From assembly GCA_963775875.1 (NCBI GenBank), contig CAVZKP010000040.1, forward strand, positions 1 through 64,000: a stretch of 64,000 bases of DNA, read 5' to 3'. The position numbers and the translations under genes are program-made. The notes below the pieces were generated by a model. It saw only the letters and a list, made by a program, of their open reading frames with translations. It searched no databases and had not been told where the DNA came from. Origin of the DNA: AP-15 sp963775875. GTDB taxonomy: Bacteria; Pseudomonadota; Alphaproteobacteria; ATCC43930; CGMCC-115725. Positions within the stretch are counted from its first letter, which is position 1, and each line of letters begins with the position of its first letter. Of this stretch, positions 33,516 through 43,042 are shown in pieces.

Positions 33516-35033
33516 TCAATTGGCCTGACGCCGCAAGAAGGCGGGAATGTCGAGCAGATCGTCCTCCTTTGCCCCCGGCCGATCTTCCGGCCCCAGCGGG
33601 GCGAGGCGAGGTTGCGCCGGTTTGATAGCGGGCGGGATCGGCTGGCGGGCGCCCCGCTCCGCCTCTGGCGGCGCCGAGCGGGCCCGGCCGACCCCGGTGA
33701 CGCGTTCGATCAAGCTCGGCACCCGGCCCTTCGGTTTTATCGCGGCATCGCGGGTCGGCGGCATCACCGGCACGGCCGGCTGGGTCAGCGGCACCGGCCG
33801 GGGCGGGCCGGGCTCGACCGGCTTTGGCGCGATAAAGGCGCCGCCGCGCATGGCAACGTTTTCGGCTGCCGCCGCCTCCTGCGGCACCGGCTCGCCATCG
33901 TGCTCGGCACGGGCGCCGTCCCGGACGGCGTCGACCGTCGGCGCCGCCGCGTTCTGGGTCAGCACCGGCTGGGTATAGCCGCCCGAACTCGCCTCGCGCA
34001 GGGCCGGCGCCCCGGCGGTCTCGCGGTTGCTGACCAGGCTGATGGCCGGCCGCGCCTGGGCGAGCGCCTCGGCATCAATACCGGTGGCGACCACCGAGAT
34101 TCGCATCTTGCCCGACAGGGTTTCATCAAAGGTCGAACCGAAGATGATGTTGGCGTCGGGATCGACTTCCTCGCGGATGCGATTGGCGGCTTCGTCGACC
34201 TCGAACAAGGTCATGTCGGGGCCACCGGTGATGTTGATCAGCACCCCCTTGGCGCCCTTCATCGACACGTCTTCGAGCAGCGGGTTCGAGATCGCGGCCT
34301 CGGCGGCGTCGATCGACCGGCGGTCGCCTTCAGCCTCTCCGGTGCCCATCATCGCCTTGCCCATCTCGCTCATCACCGTGCGGATGTCGGCAAAATCGAG
34401 ATTGATCAAGCCGGGCATCACCATCAGGTCGGTGACGCCGCGCACGCCCGAATGCAGGACGTCATCCGCCATCTTGAAAGCGTCGGCAAAGGTCGTGCGA
34501 TCATTGGCGACGCGGAACAGATTCTGGTTCGGGATGATGATCAGGGTGTCGACGAATTTCTGCAGCTCCTCGATCCCGGCCTCGGCGATGCGCATGCGGT
34601 GGCTGCCCTCGAAATGAAAGGGCTTGGTGACGACGCCGATGGTCAGGATGCCCGATTCGCGGGCGATGCGGGCGATCACCGGCGCGCCGCCGGTGCCGGT
34701 GCCGCCGCCCATTCCGGCGGTGATGAACACCATGTTGGAGCCCTGCATCGCCTCGACGATCTCGTCGAGCGCCTCCTCGGCGGCGGCGCGTCCGACATCG
34801 GGGCGCGATCCGGCGCCGAGCCCGCGGGTGACGCCGATCCCCAGCTGGATCTTGCTGTGAGCGGTCGATTGCTGCATCGCCTGCGCATCGGTGTTGCAGA
34901 CGACGAACTCACACCCGACCAAATTCGAGCGGATCATGTTGTTGACGGCGTTCCCCCCGGCGCCGCCCACCCCGACAACGGTGATTCGGGGCTTCATCTC
35001 CTGCTCGTCCCTGGGGATGCTCAGATTGATCAT
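33516..35033 (-). CDS. ftsZ: Cell division protein FtsZ
   Basis: A 505-residue tubulin-like GTPase that forms the division ring. The GTP-binding signature GGGTGTG is at 109-115, and NTDAQAM and the T7-loop region FADIRTVMSEMG are conserved. Residues about 335-485 are a long proline/alanine-rich linker, longer than in E. coli but normal for alphaproteobacteria, ending in the conserved tail DDLLDIPAFLRRQ that binds FtsA. ATG at 35033 is chosen because GGAGG lies six bases upstream; a longer in-frame extension begins in the spacer after ftsA. Confidence 0.98.
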   Translation of the reverse strand: MINLSIPRDEQEMKPRITVVGVGGAGGNAVNNMIRSNLVGCEFVVCNTDAQAMQQSTAHSKIQLGIGVTRGLGAGSRPDVGRAAAEEALDEIVEAMQGSNMVFITAGMGGGTGTGGAPVIARIARESGILTIGVVTKPFHFEGSHRMRIAEAGIEELQKFVDTLIIIPNQNLFRVANDRTTFADAFKMADDVLHSGVRGVTDLMVMPGLINLDFADIRTVMSEMGKAMMGTGEAEGDRRSIDAAEAAISNPLLEDVSMKGAKGVLINITGGPDMTLFEVDEAANRIREEVDPDANIIFGSTFDETLSGKMRISVVATGIDAEALAQARPAISLVSNRETAGAPALREASSGGYTQPVLTQNAAAPTVDAVRDGARAEHDGEPVPQEAAAAENVAMRGGAFIAPKPVEPGPPRPVPLTQPAVPVMPPTRDAAIKPKGRVPSLIERVTGVGRARSAPPEAERGARQPIPPAIKPAQPRLAPLGPEDRPGAKEDDLLDIPAFLRRQAN

Positions 35034-35163
35034 GTGTCCTCCACTGCTGCGCCGCTCGATCATGCCCGGACGGGTCCGGGCTCCCCCTTTTTTTGCCGAC
35101 ATCGATCTAACCGGTTTTACCCCGCATCGGTAGCCGGACCGGCATCAAAACGACAATTTGCGG

Positions 35164-36516
35164 TCAGATGTTCTCCCGCAGCCAATTTCCCAATCGACCA
35201 AAGATCCCGTTCGGCGGCGCGGCCGGCGCGCGCCCGGCTCGCGGCGCCTCGGCGCGCTCCGACATGGCGAAATGGAGAAGCCCGACAGCGGCCGAAAACG
35301 CCGGCCCGCCGGTCGCTTCGGCGAGGCCGTCGACCCGTAGCGGGCGCCCAATCCGAACCTGCTTGTCGAGGATCAAACCGGCAAATTCGCGCGTGCCGTG
35401 CAGTTGACAGGCCCCGCCGGTCAGCACCACGCGGCGCCCGGCGACCTTGTCGAACCCGCTCGCTTCGAGCCGGTTGCGCACCAGCTCGAAGGTCTCCTCG
35501 ATGCGCGGCGCGATAATGCCGACGAGAAAGGATTTCGGCACGTGATTGACATGCCCTTCTTCCTCCTCGCCGATCTGCGGCACCGCGATCATCTCGCGCT
35601 CGTCGGTGCTGGCGGAAATCGCGGTGCCGAACAACGTCTTCATCCGCTCGGCATGGGCCACCGGGGTCGACAGCCCGCGGGCGATGTCGTTGGTCACGTG
35701 ACCGCCGCCGACCGGCACCGAATCGGCAAAAATCAGATTGCCGTCAAAAAACACCCCGATCGTCGTCGTCCCGCCGCCCATGTCGATCACCGTCACCCCG
35801 AGGCCGATCTCGTCCTCGACCAGGCACGAGAGCCCGGCGGCGTAGGGGCTGACGACCAGCGCCTCGACGTCGAGGTGCGAGCGCCCGATCGCCGCGCTGT
35901 GATTGCGCACCCCGGCGGCTGCAGCGGTCACCATGTTCATGTTGACGCCGAGCCGCTCGCCATACATGCCGCGCGGGTCGCGAATGCCGCGGCTCTCGTC
36001 GATCGAGAACCCGACCGGCACCGAGTGAATGATCTGGCGGTCGCCAGGCTCGCGCAGCAGATAGCCCTGATCGAGCACGCGCTGCAATTCGACCTCGCCG
36101 ACCTCGCGCCCGGCAATGCCGATCTCGGCCTTGACGATGCGCGAGGCTGAGAACCCGCCCGACAGATTGGTCACCACCTGCTCGATGGTTTCCTTGGCCA
36201 TTTCCTCGGCTGCGTGCACCGCGTTGACGATCGAGGTTCCGGCCGCTTCGAGATCGACGATCGTGCCGTTGCGCAGGCCGCGCGAGATTTGGTGTCCGAT
36301 GCCGACGACCTGCGGCTTGTCGGGCTCGACCCGGGCGATGAAGCAGCACACCTTGGTGGTGCCGATATCGAGCGCGGCGACCAGGCTGCCATGCGGCCGA
36401 TGACGTGGTTTGGGCGGTCGCACCACCCGCCGCGGCTTGCCCTTGGCGCGCTTGGCGGCTGGCGCGGCCTCCCTGGGATCGGTTTCGCGCGTCCGCACCT
36501 CGTCGATCGCGGTCAT
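35164..36516 (-). CDS. ftsA: Cell division protein FtsA
   Basis: A 450-residue actin-like ATPase that anchors FtsZ to the membrane. Phosphate-1 motif ALDIGTTKVCC, phosphate-2 VIDMGGGTTTIGVF and the adenosine motif VVLTGGACQL are visible, and the C-terminus is the amphipathic membrane-targeting helix GIFGRLGNWLREN. The N-terminus carries about 40 extra basic residues. The start at 36516 overlaps the ftsQ stop by four bases (ATGA). Confidence 0.97.
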   Translation of the reverse strand: MTAIDEVRTRETDPREAAPAAKRAKGKPRRVVRPPKPRHRPHGSLVAALDIGTTKVCCFIARVEPDKPQVVGIGHQISRGLRNGTIVDLEAAGTSIVNAVHAAEEMAKETIEQVVTNLSGGFSASRIVKAEIGIAGREVGEVELQRVLDQGYLLREPGDRQIIHSVPVGFSIDESRGIRDPRGMYGERLGVNMNMVTAAAAGVRNHSAAIGRSHLDVEALVVSPYAAGLSCLVEDEIGLGVTVIDMGGGTTTIGVFFDGNLIFADSVPVGGGHVTNDIARGLSTPVAHAERMKTLFGTAISASTDEREMIAVPQIGEEEEGHVNHVPKSFLVGIIAPRIEETFELVRNRLEASGFDKVAGRRVVLTGGACQLHGTREFAGLILDKQVRIGRPLRVDGLAEATGGPAFSAAVGLLHFAMSERAEAPRAGRAPAAPPNGIFGRLGNWLRENI

Positions 36517-37362
36517 GTATTCTTCGCCGGCAGGCGTCCTTTCTTGGCTATCGGAGCTTCCTTTGGCGGCTCCGGGGCGACGCGCACCACCAATCGGTCG
36601 GGCAGACGCATGTCGATCGCCTGGACGTTGCGCTGAAGGATGGCGCTCGAGCGTTGCAGGCGGGCGAGATCGGCCCATGCCGCCGCCGGGTCGTCGGCGG
36701 GCAGTAGAACATCGATGGTATGATCGATGCGCAGGTTCCAGCGCCGGTCGCCGACCAGCACCGCCGCGGTGACGCGCGGCGCCAAATCGGGTTCGTTCGC
36801 CAGCATTTTCAGTAGCTCGGCCGCATGGCTAGCGGCGTTCTCGCCGACTATTAGCGGCAATTTGGCGAAGCGGTCGAGCCGGGTGACCGGGATTACCGCG
36901 CCGGTGCGGTCGATCAGCTCGATCTTGCCGGCGTGCTGCCACAAGGCCAGCGGTTGGCGCTCGACGAGGCGCACATAAAGCGTTTGGGGAAGACGGCGCT
37001 CGATCAACGCTGAGCTGACCCAGGGCAGGGCTTCGAGCTGCTGCTTCGCGCGGACCGGGTCGACCGCCAGGATCGGGGTGCCGAGCTGGGCGCCGAGCGC
37101 GGCGAGAATCGTCTCGCGATCGGTCGTCTGGCGCCCCTCGACCCGGATGTCGGCGACCCGCAAACCCAGCGCCGCGGTGGCGCCGAGCAGGCGGGTCGAG
37201 ACGTTGTGGAGGACGGACTGGCCCAGCGGCGAGCGGCTGAACCCGGCCGCGCCGACAACCGCGCCGGCCAGGATGGCGGGGATGCCGAGCCACCAGCACG
37301 AGTCGACGCAACCGCCCGGTCCAGCCGCGGCGGCGCCGCGCCGCCGCCGTCGCGGCGCTCAC
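36513..37362 (-). CDS. ftsQ: Cell division protein FtsQ, apparent frameshift near the membrane helix
   Basis: From 37163 to 36513 the frame is a clear FtsQ: the POTRA domain (ADIRVEGRQTTDRETILAAL) and the beta domain (LPQTLYVRLVERQPLALWQH). Further upstream in the same frame is the membrane helix (WWLGIPAILAGAVVGAAGFS) but no usable start; a stop codon lies at 37361. The expected basic cytoplasmic start (RRRRGWTGRLRRLVLV) is in the neighbouring frame from GTG at 37362, which overlaps the ddlB stop as GTGA. The two halves meet near 37285-37300, so one indel separates them. Since FtsQ is normally essential, a sequencing error is the first explanation. FtsQ links FtsL/FtsB to the septal machinery. 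Confidence 0.85.
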
Positions 37363-38279
37363 CCCTCGCATGCCGCGTTCTCCACGATCCAGACCACCAA
37401 TTCATCGAAGCCGATCCCGACATGGCGGGCGATGTCCGGCACCAGCGAGGTCGGGGTCATCCCCGGCTGGGTGTTGACCTCCAGCAGATAGAGCCGGCCG
37501 CCGCCCTCCGGCGTGTCGTCATAGCGCAGGTCGGCCCGGCTGACACCACGGCAACCAAGCGCGCGATGTGCCCGCAACGAGATGTCCAGCGCCTCCTCGT
37601 AGGCGTCGTGCGGGATCGGCGCCGGCACCAGGTGAGTGGAGCCGCCCTCGGCATATTTGGCGGTGTAGTCGTAGAACCCGCCGCGCGGCACGATCTCGCA
37701 GACCCCGAGCGCGCGGTCGCCCATCACCGCCACGGTCAGCTCGCGGCCGGGAACAAAGCGCTCGACCATGATTTCGCAACCAAAGCGCCAGCCCAGCACC
37801 TCCTCGCGCCAGGAATTGTCGCCGATCCGGACGATGCGCACGCCGACGCTCGACCCCTGATTGGTCGGCTTGACGACAAAGGGCGCCGGCGGCACGTCAC
37901 ACCGGGCGAGTTCTTCAGGAGTGGCGACGATATCCTCGGCGACCGGCAGGCAAGCGGCGCGAAAGACCGCCTTCGCCGTCGGCTTGTGCATCGCCAGAGC
38001 CGAAGCGAGCACGCCCGAATGGGTGTAGGGGATCGCCAGCATCTCAAACACCGCCTGCAGCGTCCCGTCTTCGCCGCCGACCCCATGCAAGGCATTGAAG
38101 ATTACGTCGGGGCGCGGCTCGAGCGCACGCAGCAAGTCTGGCAAATCGCGGCCGACATCGATCGCCCTGAGCCGATAGCCGCAATCGGCGAGCGCCTTGG
38201 CGCATTCGCGACCGCTCGACAGCGAGACCTCGCGCTCGGGCGACCAGCCTCCCATCAGCAATGCTACGTTCTTGCTCAC
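37359..38279 (-). CDS. ddlB: D-alanine--D-alanine ligase
   Basis: A 306-residue ATP-grasp ligase making the D-Ala-D-Ala end of the peptidoglycan precursor. LMGGWSPEREVSLSSGRECA is the N-terminal motif, VIFNALHGVGGEDGTLQAVF the substrate loop, FVVKPTNQGSSVGV the ATP-grasp core and LLEVNTQPGMTPTSLVP the metal-binding end. The start is GTG at 38279 in a GTGA overlap with the murB stop. A much longer in-frame extension upstream lies within murB and is not real. Confidence 0.96.
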   Translation of the reverse strand: MSKNVALLMGGWSPEREVSLSSGRECAKALADCGYRLRAIDVGRDLPDLLRALEPRPDVIFNALHGVGGEDGTLQAVFEMLAIPYTHSGVLASALAMHKPTAKAVFRAACLPVAEDIVATPEELARCDVPPAPFVVKPTNQGSSVGVRIVRIGDNSWREEVLGWRFGCEIMVERFVPGRELTVAVMGDRALGVCEIVPRGGFYDYTAKYAEGGSTHLVPAPIPHDAYEEALDISLRAHRALGCRGVSRADLRYDDTPEGGGRLYLLEVNTQPGMTPTSLVPDIARHVGIGFDELVVWIVENAACEG

Positions 38280-39232
38280 CGTTTCGGCGCTCCTTCGGCA
38301 ATCGGCTCGATGCCCGAGAGCGGACGACCGACGCGGCGGATTTCCCATTCGAGCGCGACACCGGCCGTCTCGTAAACCCGGCGTCGCACCTCCTCGCCCA
38401 ACGCTTCGAGATCGGTGGCGGTGGCATTGCCGGTGTTGATCAGAAAGTTCGTATGTTGCGGCGACACGATCGCGCCGCCGCGAACCAGGCCGCGGCAACC
38501 GGCAGCATCGATCAGCCGCCAGGCGCTGTCGTCCGGCGGGTTTCTGAAGGTCGAACCGCCGGTACGGGCGCGGATCGGCTGCGAGGCCTCGCGCGCAGCT
38601 CTGATCTCGGCGATCTGCCGGGCGATCGCAGCAGGATCGCCCTCGCCGCCGCGCAGCCGAGCTTCGAGGAAGATCCAGTCGGGGTCGACCGCGCAATGGC
38701 GGTAGGAAAATCCCATCGCCGCACTGTCGATTGCGTGGCTGCCACCACCGCGATCGAGCGCGATCGCCGAAACCAGCACATCCTCGATCTCGCGCCCATA
38801 GGCGCCGGCGTTCATCCGCAGCCCGCCGCCCAAGGTCCCGGGGATGCCGGAGAGAAATTCCATCCCGGCGATCCCGGCCTCGGCTGCGAACAGCGCGATG
38901 TTGAGATGGAGTGCCCCGGCACCGGCCACGATCTCCCGCCCTTCGATGGCGAGGTCGGCAAATCTCCGGCCGAGCCGGATAATGACGCCGGAAATCCCGC
39001 CGTCGCGGACCAGGAGATTGGCGCCGCCGCCGATCACCGTCACCGGAATATCCCGCGGCAGCGCGGCCAGGAAGGCGACGAGGTCTTCGCGGTCATCCGG
39101 CCGATACAGCATTTCCGCCGGTCCGCCGACGCCAAACCAGGTCTGCCGCCCGATCGGTGCGTTTTCGATCAGCCGGCCTCGGCTGTCGGGGAGCCAGTCC
39201 ATCGGCGGCGCTTGTCTGCGCGGGGCGATCAT
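38276..39232 (-). CDS. murB: UDP-N-acetylenolpyruvoylglucosamine reductase MurB
   Basis: A 318-residue FAD enzyme that reduces UDP-GlcNAc-enolpyruvate to UDP-MurNAc. The FAD-binding blocks TWFGVGGPAEMLYRP, VIGGGANLLVRDGGISGVII and LSGIPGTLGGGLRMNAGAYG are present, as are the catalytic serine in GGSTFRNP and the glutamate-containing end IRRVGRPLSG. Lack of the insertion found in E. coli marks the type II form. The start at 39232 overlaps the murC stop (ATGA), and the end overlaps ddlB (GTGA). Confidence 0.97.
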   Translation of the reverse strand: MIAPRRQAPPMDWLPDSRGRLIENAPIGRQTWFGVGGPAEMLYRPDDREDLVAFLAALPRDIPVTVIGGGANLLVRDGGISGVIIRLGRRFADLAIEGREIVAGAGALHLNIALFAAEAGIAGMEFLSGIPGTLGGGLRMNAGAYGREIEDVLVSAIALDRGGGSHAIDSAAMGFSYRHCAVDPDWIFLEARLRGGEGDPAAIARQIAEIRAAREASQPIRARTGGSTFRNPPDDSAWRLIDAAGCRGLVRGGAIVSPQHTNFLINTGNATATDLEALGEEVRRRVYETAGVALEWEIRRVGRPLSGIEPIAEGAPKR

Positions 39233-40653
39233 CCGGCACGGCTCCGCCGCGCCAGCGCCGCGAGATCGCCGGGCAGGCTGTTGGCCCAGCCGGTGATCGA
39301 GCCGGCGCCGAGGCACACCACCATGTCGCCAGGCCGGGCCAATTCGGCGATCAGCGGCGCCAAATTTCCGCGATCGGCGAGGGCGCGGACGTTGCGATGC
39401 CCGTGCTCGATCAGCCCGGCGACCATCGCGTCCCTGGTCACGCCCTCGATCGGCGCCTCGCCGGCGGCATAGATGTCGGCGACGAGAACAATGTCGGCGT
39501 CGTTGAAGCAGGTGCAGAAATCGTCGAACAAATGCGACACGCGGCTGTAGCGGTGGGGCTGCACGACCGCGACCACCTTGCCGGCCACGATCGCCCGCGC
39601 CGCCTTCAGCACCGCTGCGATCTCGACCGGATGATGGCCGTAATCATCGATCACGCTGACCCCGTTCCACTCGCCGGTCTTGGTGAAGCGGCGTTTGACC
39701 CCCTTGAAATTGCGCAGGGCTGCGCGCAGCGCGTCGTCGCCGAGCCCGAGCGCCTCGCCGACTGCTGCCGCGGCCAGCGAATTCTGCACATTGTGCCGGC
39801 CGAACATCGGCAGGAACAGGTTGGGGATCGTGCGCCCGCGCTCGGCCAAGGCATCCGATATGACGATGTCGTAGCGCGCCCCATCCCGCCCGAGCCGGAG
39901 GTCGACCGCGCGGATATCGGCTTGCGGGCTCATCCCATAAGTCAATACCCGGCGATCCGACAGTTTGGGGATCATGCCCTGCACCACCGGGTGGTCGATG
40001 CACAACGCCGCGAAGCCGTAGAACGGGATGTTGCCGACAAAGGTCTCGAAGGCCTGGCGCAATGCCTCGAACCCGCCATAAAAGTCGAGGTGCTCGGGAT
40101 CGATATTGGTAACGATCGCGACCGTCGCCGGCAGCCGGGTAAAGGTGCCGTCGCTTTCATCCGCCTCGACCACCATCCAATCGCCGGCGCCGAGCCTGGT
40201 GTTGGTGCCGTAAGCGTTGATGATGCCGCCATTGATTACGGTCGGATCGAGCTGGGCGGCTTCGAGCAGCGCGCCGATCAGCGAGGTCGTCGTCGTCTTG
40301 CCGTGCGTGCCGGCGATCGCCAGCGACCATTTAAGCCGCATCAACTCGCCCAGCATCTCGGCGCGCCGCACCACCGGCAGGCGCCGCGAGCGGGCCGCGA
40401 CGACCTCGGGATTGTCGGACCCGACCGCCGAGGAGATCACGACGACCTCGGCCGCCCCGAGATTCTCCGCGGCGTGTCCGACCGCGACCGGGATGCCGAG
40501 CTCGATCAAGCGGCGCACATTGGCGCCGTCGGCGACGTCGCTGCCCTGCACCCGATAGCCGAGATTGTGCAGAACCTCGGCGATGCCGCTCATGCCGATG
40601 CCGCCGATGCCGACAAAATGCAGCGGTCCGATGGTCAGCGGCAGCGCTCTCAT
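39229..40653 (-). CDS. murC: UDP-N-acetylmuramate--L-alanine ligase MurC
   Basis: A 474-residue Mur ligase adding L-Ala to UDP-MurNAc in the cytoplasm. HFVGIGGIGMSGIAEVL is the UDP-binding start, AGTHGKTTTTSL (115-121 core) the ATP loop, VVEADESDGTF the metal-binding segment and DDYGHHPVEI the conserved MurC signature. The ATG at 40653 overlaps the murG stop (ATGA). Confidence 0.97.
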   Translation of the reverse strand: MRALPLTIGPLHFVGIGGIGMSGIAEVLHNLGYRVQGSDVADGANVRRLIELGIPVAVGHAAENLGAAEVVVISSAVGSDNPEVVAARSRRLPVVRRAEMLGELMRLKWSLAIAGTHGKTTTTSLIGALLEAAQLDPTVINGGIINAYGTNTRLGAGDWMVVEADESDGTFTRLPATVAIVTNIDPEHLDFYGGFEALRQAFETFVGNIPFYGFAALCIDHPVVQGMIPKLSDRRVLTYGMSPQADIRAVDLRLGRDGARYDIVISDALAERGRTIPNLFLPMFGRHNVQNSLAAAAVGEALGLGDDALRAALRNFKGVKRRFTKTGEWNGVSVIDDYGHHPVEIAAVLKAARAIVAGKVVAVVQPHRYSRVSHLFDDFCTCFNDADIVLVADIYAAGEAPIEGVTRDAMVAGLIEHGHRNVRALADRGNLAPLIAELARPGDMVVCLGAGSITGWANSLPGDLAALARRSRAG

Positions 40654-41765
40654 GCCGCACGCCCCTGCAATGCATTGCCGGGTTCGAGCGCCAGCGCCAT
40701 TCGCGCCAGGTGCCGGGTGGCGTCGCGCCGGCCGAAACTCCGCGCAGATTGCGCCGCGAGAATCAGCGCTGCATCGTCGCCCAGGAGATGTTGCAGCAAA
40801 GCAGCAAGGGTATCGGGCCGCAGATCCGTTTGCGCGACGACCCATCCGCCCCCGGCCGCGGCGAAAGCCCGCGCGTTCGCGGTCTGATGGTCGTCGGTGG
40901 CATGCGGATAGGGGATCAACAATGCCGGCCGGCCGATCGCCGACAGCTCGGCCACGGTCGATGCCCCGGCCCGGCAAATCGCCAGCTGCGCGCGCGCCAT
41001 CCGCTGCGGCACATCGGCGAAAAAACTGTCGATTTCTGCGGCGATTCCGGTTTCGGCATAGGCTTTGACAACGGCTGCGAGATCCTCCGGGCGCGCCTGC
41101 TGGCTTACCTTCAGCGCGGCGCGCAGATCTGTCGGCAATCGCGCCAGCGCCGCCGGCATAATCTCGCTCAAAACGTGTGCGCCCTGGCTGCCGCCGAGGA
41201 TCAGCAACTCGAATGTCCCACCCGGTGAGGACGGCCTGTAGGCGGGCTCGCCGATGGCGAGGATCGACGGCCGCACCGGGTTCCCGGTATGGACGGCGCG
41301 GGCGCTATCGGCCGCCCGCATCGCGGCGGTCTCGGGAAAGCCGGTGGCGATTCGCCCCACCCGCGGCGCCAGCAGCCGGTTGGCGCGCCCGAGCACAGCG
41401 TTCTGCTCGTGGATCAGGGTCGGCAGCCCGAGCGACGTCGCGGCCAGCATGGTCGGCACCGATGGGTAGCCGCCAAAACCGATGACCGCCTGCGGTGCCA
41501 GCCGGCGCAGCAGCCGGCGCGCCTGAACCGTGCCTGCCGCCAGTTCCGCCAGGCCGCGCGCGGCCTGAACCGGACCGCCGCCGAGCCGTCCGGCACGCAC
41601 CCGATGAACCGTGACTCCGGGAACGCCCAAGGCGAAAGCATCCGCCCGCGAATCGGTCAACAGATGCACTTGCCGGCGGCGTTCGACGAGTTCGCTCGCC
41701 AGCGCCTCTGCCGGGAACAGATGGCCGCCGGTGCCGCCGGCGGCGAGAACAAAGGTGGCGCTCAC
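40650..41765 (-). CDS. murG: Lipid II synthase MurG
   Basis: A 371-residue GT28 glycosyltransferase that adds GlcNAc to lipid I on the inner membrane face. The N-terminal loop AAGGTGGHLFPAEALA, the second motif FGGYPSVPTMLAA and HEQNAVLGRANRLL are present, and the UDP-GlcNAc site appears as LLILGGSQGAHVLS and ICRAGASTVAEL. The start is GTG at 41765 (GTGA overlap with ftsW); no ATG lies nearby in frame. Confidence 0.97.
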   Translation of the reverse strand: MSATFVLAAGGTGGHLFPAEALASELVERRRQVHLLTDSRADAFALGVPGVTVHRVRAGRLGGGPVQAARGLAELAAGTVQARRLLRRLAPQAVIGFGGYPSVPTMLAATSLGLPTLIHEQNAVLGRANRLLAPRVGRIATGFPETAAMRAADSARAVHTGNPVRPSILAIGEPAYRPSSPGGTFELLILGGSQGAHVLSEIMPAALARLPTDLRAALKVSQQARPEDLAAVVKAYAETGIAAEIDSFFADVPQRMARAQLAICRAGASTVAELSAIGRPALLIPYPHATDDHQTANARAFAAAGGGWVVAQTDLRPDTLAALLQHLLGDDAALILAAQSARSFGRRDATRHLARMALALEPGNALQGRAA

Positions 41766-42880
41766 AAGGCGCTTCCGGCGAGCCGGCGGCGGGTCAGCGC
41801 CAGCAGCATTCCCATCCCCAATCCGAGCGCGAGCATCGAGGAGCCGCCGTAGGATAGGAACGGCAGGGTCATCCCCTTGGTCGGCATCATACGCAAGGTC
41901 GAGGCCATGTTGATGACCGCCTGCAACCCGAACTGGGTCAACAGGCCGGTAGCCGAGAGCAGCACGAACAGGCTGCCCTCCTGGCGCAGCCGCGAAAGCC
42001 CGCGCAGCACGATAAAGCCAAACACCGCGACCACGACGAGGCAGACGATCAGGCCGAATTCCTCGCCGGCGACGGCGAAGACGAAATCGGCATGGGCATC
42101 GGGCAGCACGTATTTGACCGTGCCCTCGCCCGGGCCACGGCCCCACAGCCCGCCATTGGCGAAGGCTTCGAGCGAGCGGTTGACCTGATAGCTGTCGCCC
42201 GCCGTCGGATCGAGGAAATGATCGACCCGGATTCTGACATGCGGCAGCCAGGTATAGGCGGCGGCCAATGCTCCGACCCCGCCGAGGCCGAACAGCGCCG
42301 CCCAGTAGAGCCGCAACCCGGCCATGTAGAATTGGCCGAACCACACCGTGGCCACGACAGCAGCCATGCCGATATCGGGCTGGGCGATCAGCATCCCGAC
42401 AATCAGCAGCAAAAGTGCCGCGCAGATCAGGTTGCCGGGAAAGCCCCGGCGCAGTTTTTGCTCCGAGAACAGCCAGGCCGAGACGACGGCGAAGCACGGC
42501 TTGACGAATTCGGAAGGCTGCAGCGCCACCAGCGGAAAATTGATCCAGCGGCGCGCGCCCTTGATTTCGGCGCCGACGACGAAGGTCAGCGCCAGCAGCA
42601 CGAGCGAGATGCCAAAGCCGATAAAGGCGATGCGGCGCACTGTCCGAGGCGTCTGCAACGAGACGACGAACATGACTGCGATCGTCACCGGCAGAAGGGC
42701 GAGATAACGGCGCACGAAGTGCAACCCGTCATAGCCGATGCGCTCGGCCACGGCCGGGCTCGCCGACAGGCTCATCACCACACCAAAGCCCATCAGCGCG
42801 GCGAGCGCGGCGAGGCTCCACCGGTCGACGGTCCACCACCAGCGCGCCACCGGGCTCTGATCGATGCGGGCGAACCTCAT
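41762..42880 (-). CDS. ftsW: Septal peptidoglycan glycosyltransferase FtsW
   Basis: A 372-residue SEDS-family polymerase with ten membrane helices. Conserved blocks are FPLVALQPSEFVKPCFAVV, GMLIAQPDIGMAAVV, the large periplasmic loop with NGGLWGRGPGEGTVKYVLPD AHADF, and the end TKGMTLPFLSYGGSSML. It polymerises lipid II together with FtsI. The ATG at 42880 follows AGGAC-like bases. Its 162-base leader is the only real gap in the mur part of the cluster and lies where murD is usually found. Confidence 0.96.
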   Translation of the reverse strand: MRFARIDQSPVARWWWTVDRWSLAALAALMGFGVVMSLSASPAVAERIGYDGLHFVRRYLALLPVTIAVMFVVSLQTPRTVRRIAFIGFGISLVLLALTFVVGAEIKGARRWINFPLVALQPSEFVKPCFAVVSAWLFSEQKLRRGFPGNLICAALLLLIVGMLIAQPDIGMAAVVATVWFGQFYMAGLRLYWAALFGLGGVGALAAAYTWLPHVRIRVDHFLDPTAGDSYQVNRSLEAFANGGLWGRGPGEGTVKYVLPDAHADFVFAVAGEEFGLIVCLVVVAVFGFIVLRGLSRLRQEGSLFVLLSATGLLTQFGLQAVINMASTLRMMPTKGMTLPFLSYGGSSMLALGLGMGMLLALTRRRLAGSAL

Positions 42881-43042
42881 TGGGATACGGTCCTCGCGAT
42901 CCGGGCCGGGCATCCCGCCGGGTCGAACCGCCGGCCCACCGTTGAGCCGGCACGCCCCACATATATAGATGATCCTGATGCGCCCAGCTACTATCTGTGC
43001 GATGCTCCGGTTCTGCGCGATGCCCCGGCCGATCATCGCCCG
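42881..43042. other. 162-base gap between mraY and ftsW; murD absent
   Basis: In nearly all alphaproteobacterial dcw clusters murD lies between mraY and ftsW. Here no MurD motif is found in any frame of this gap or elsewhere in the window. On the ftsW strand the gap contains an AT-rich ATCTATATATG patch that could form part of a promoter for ftsW and downstream genes. Confidence 0.75.
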
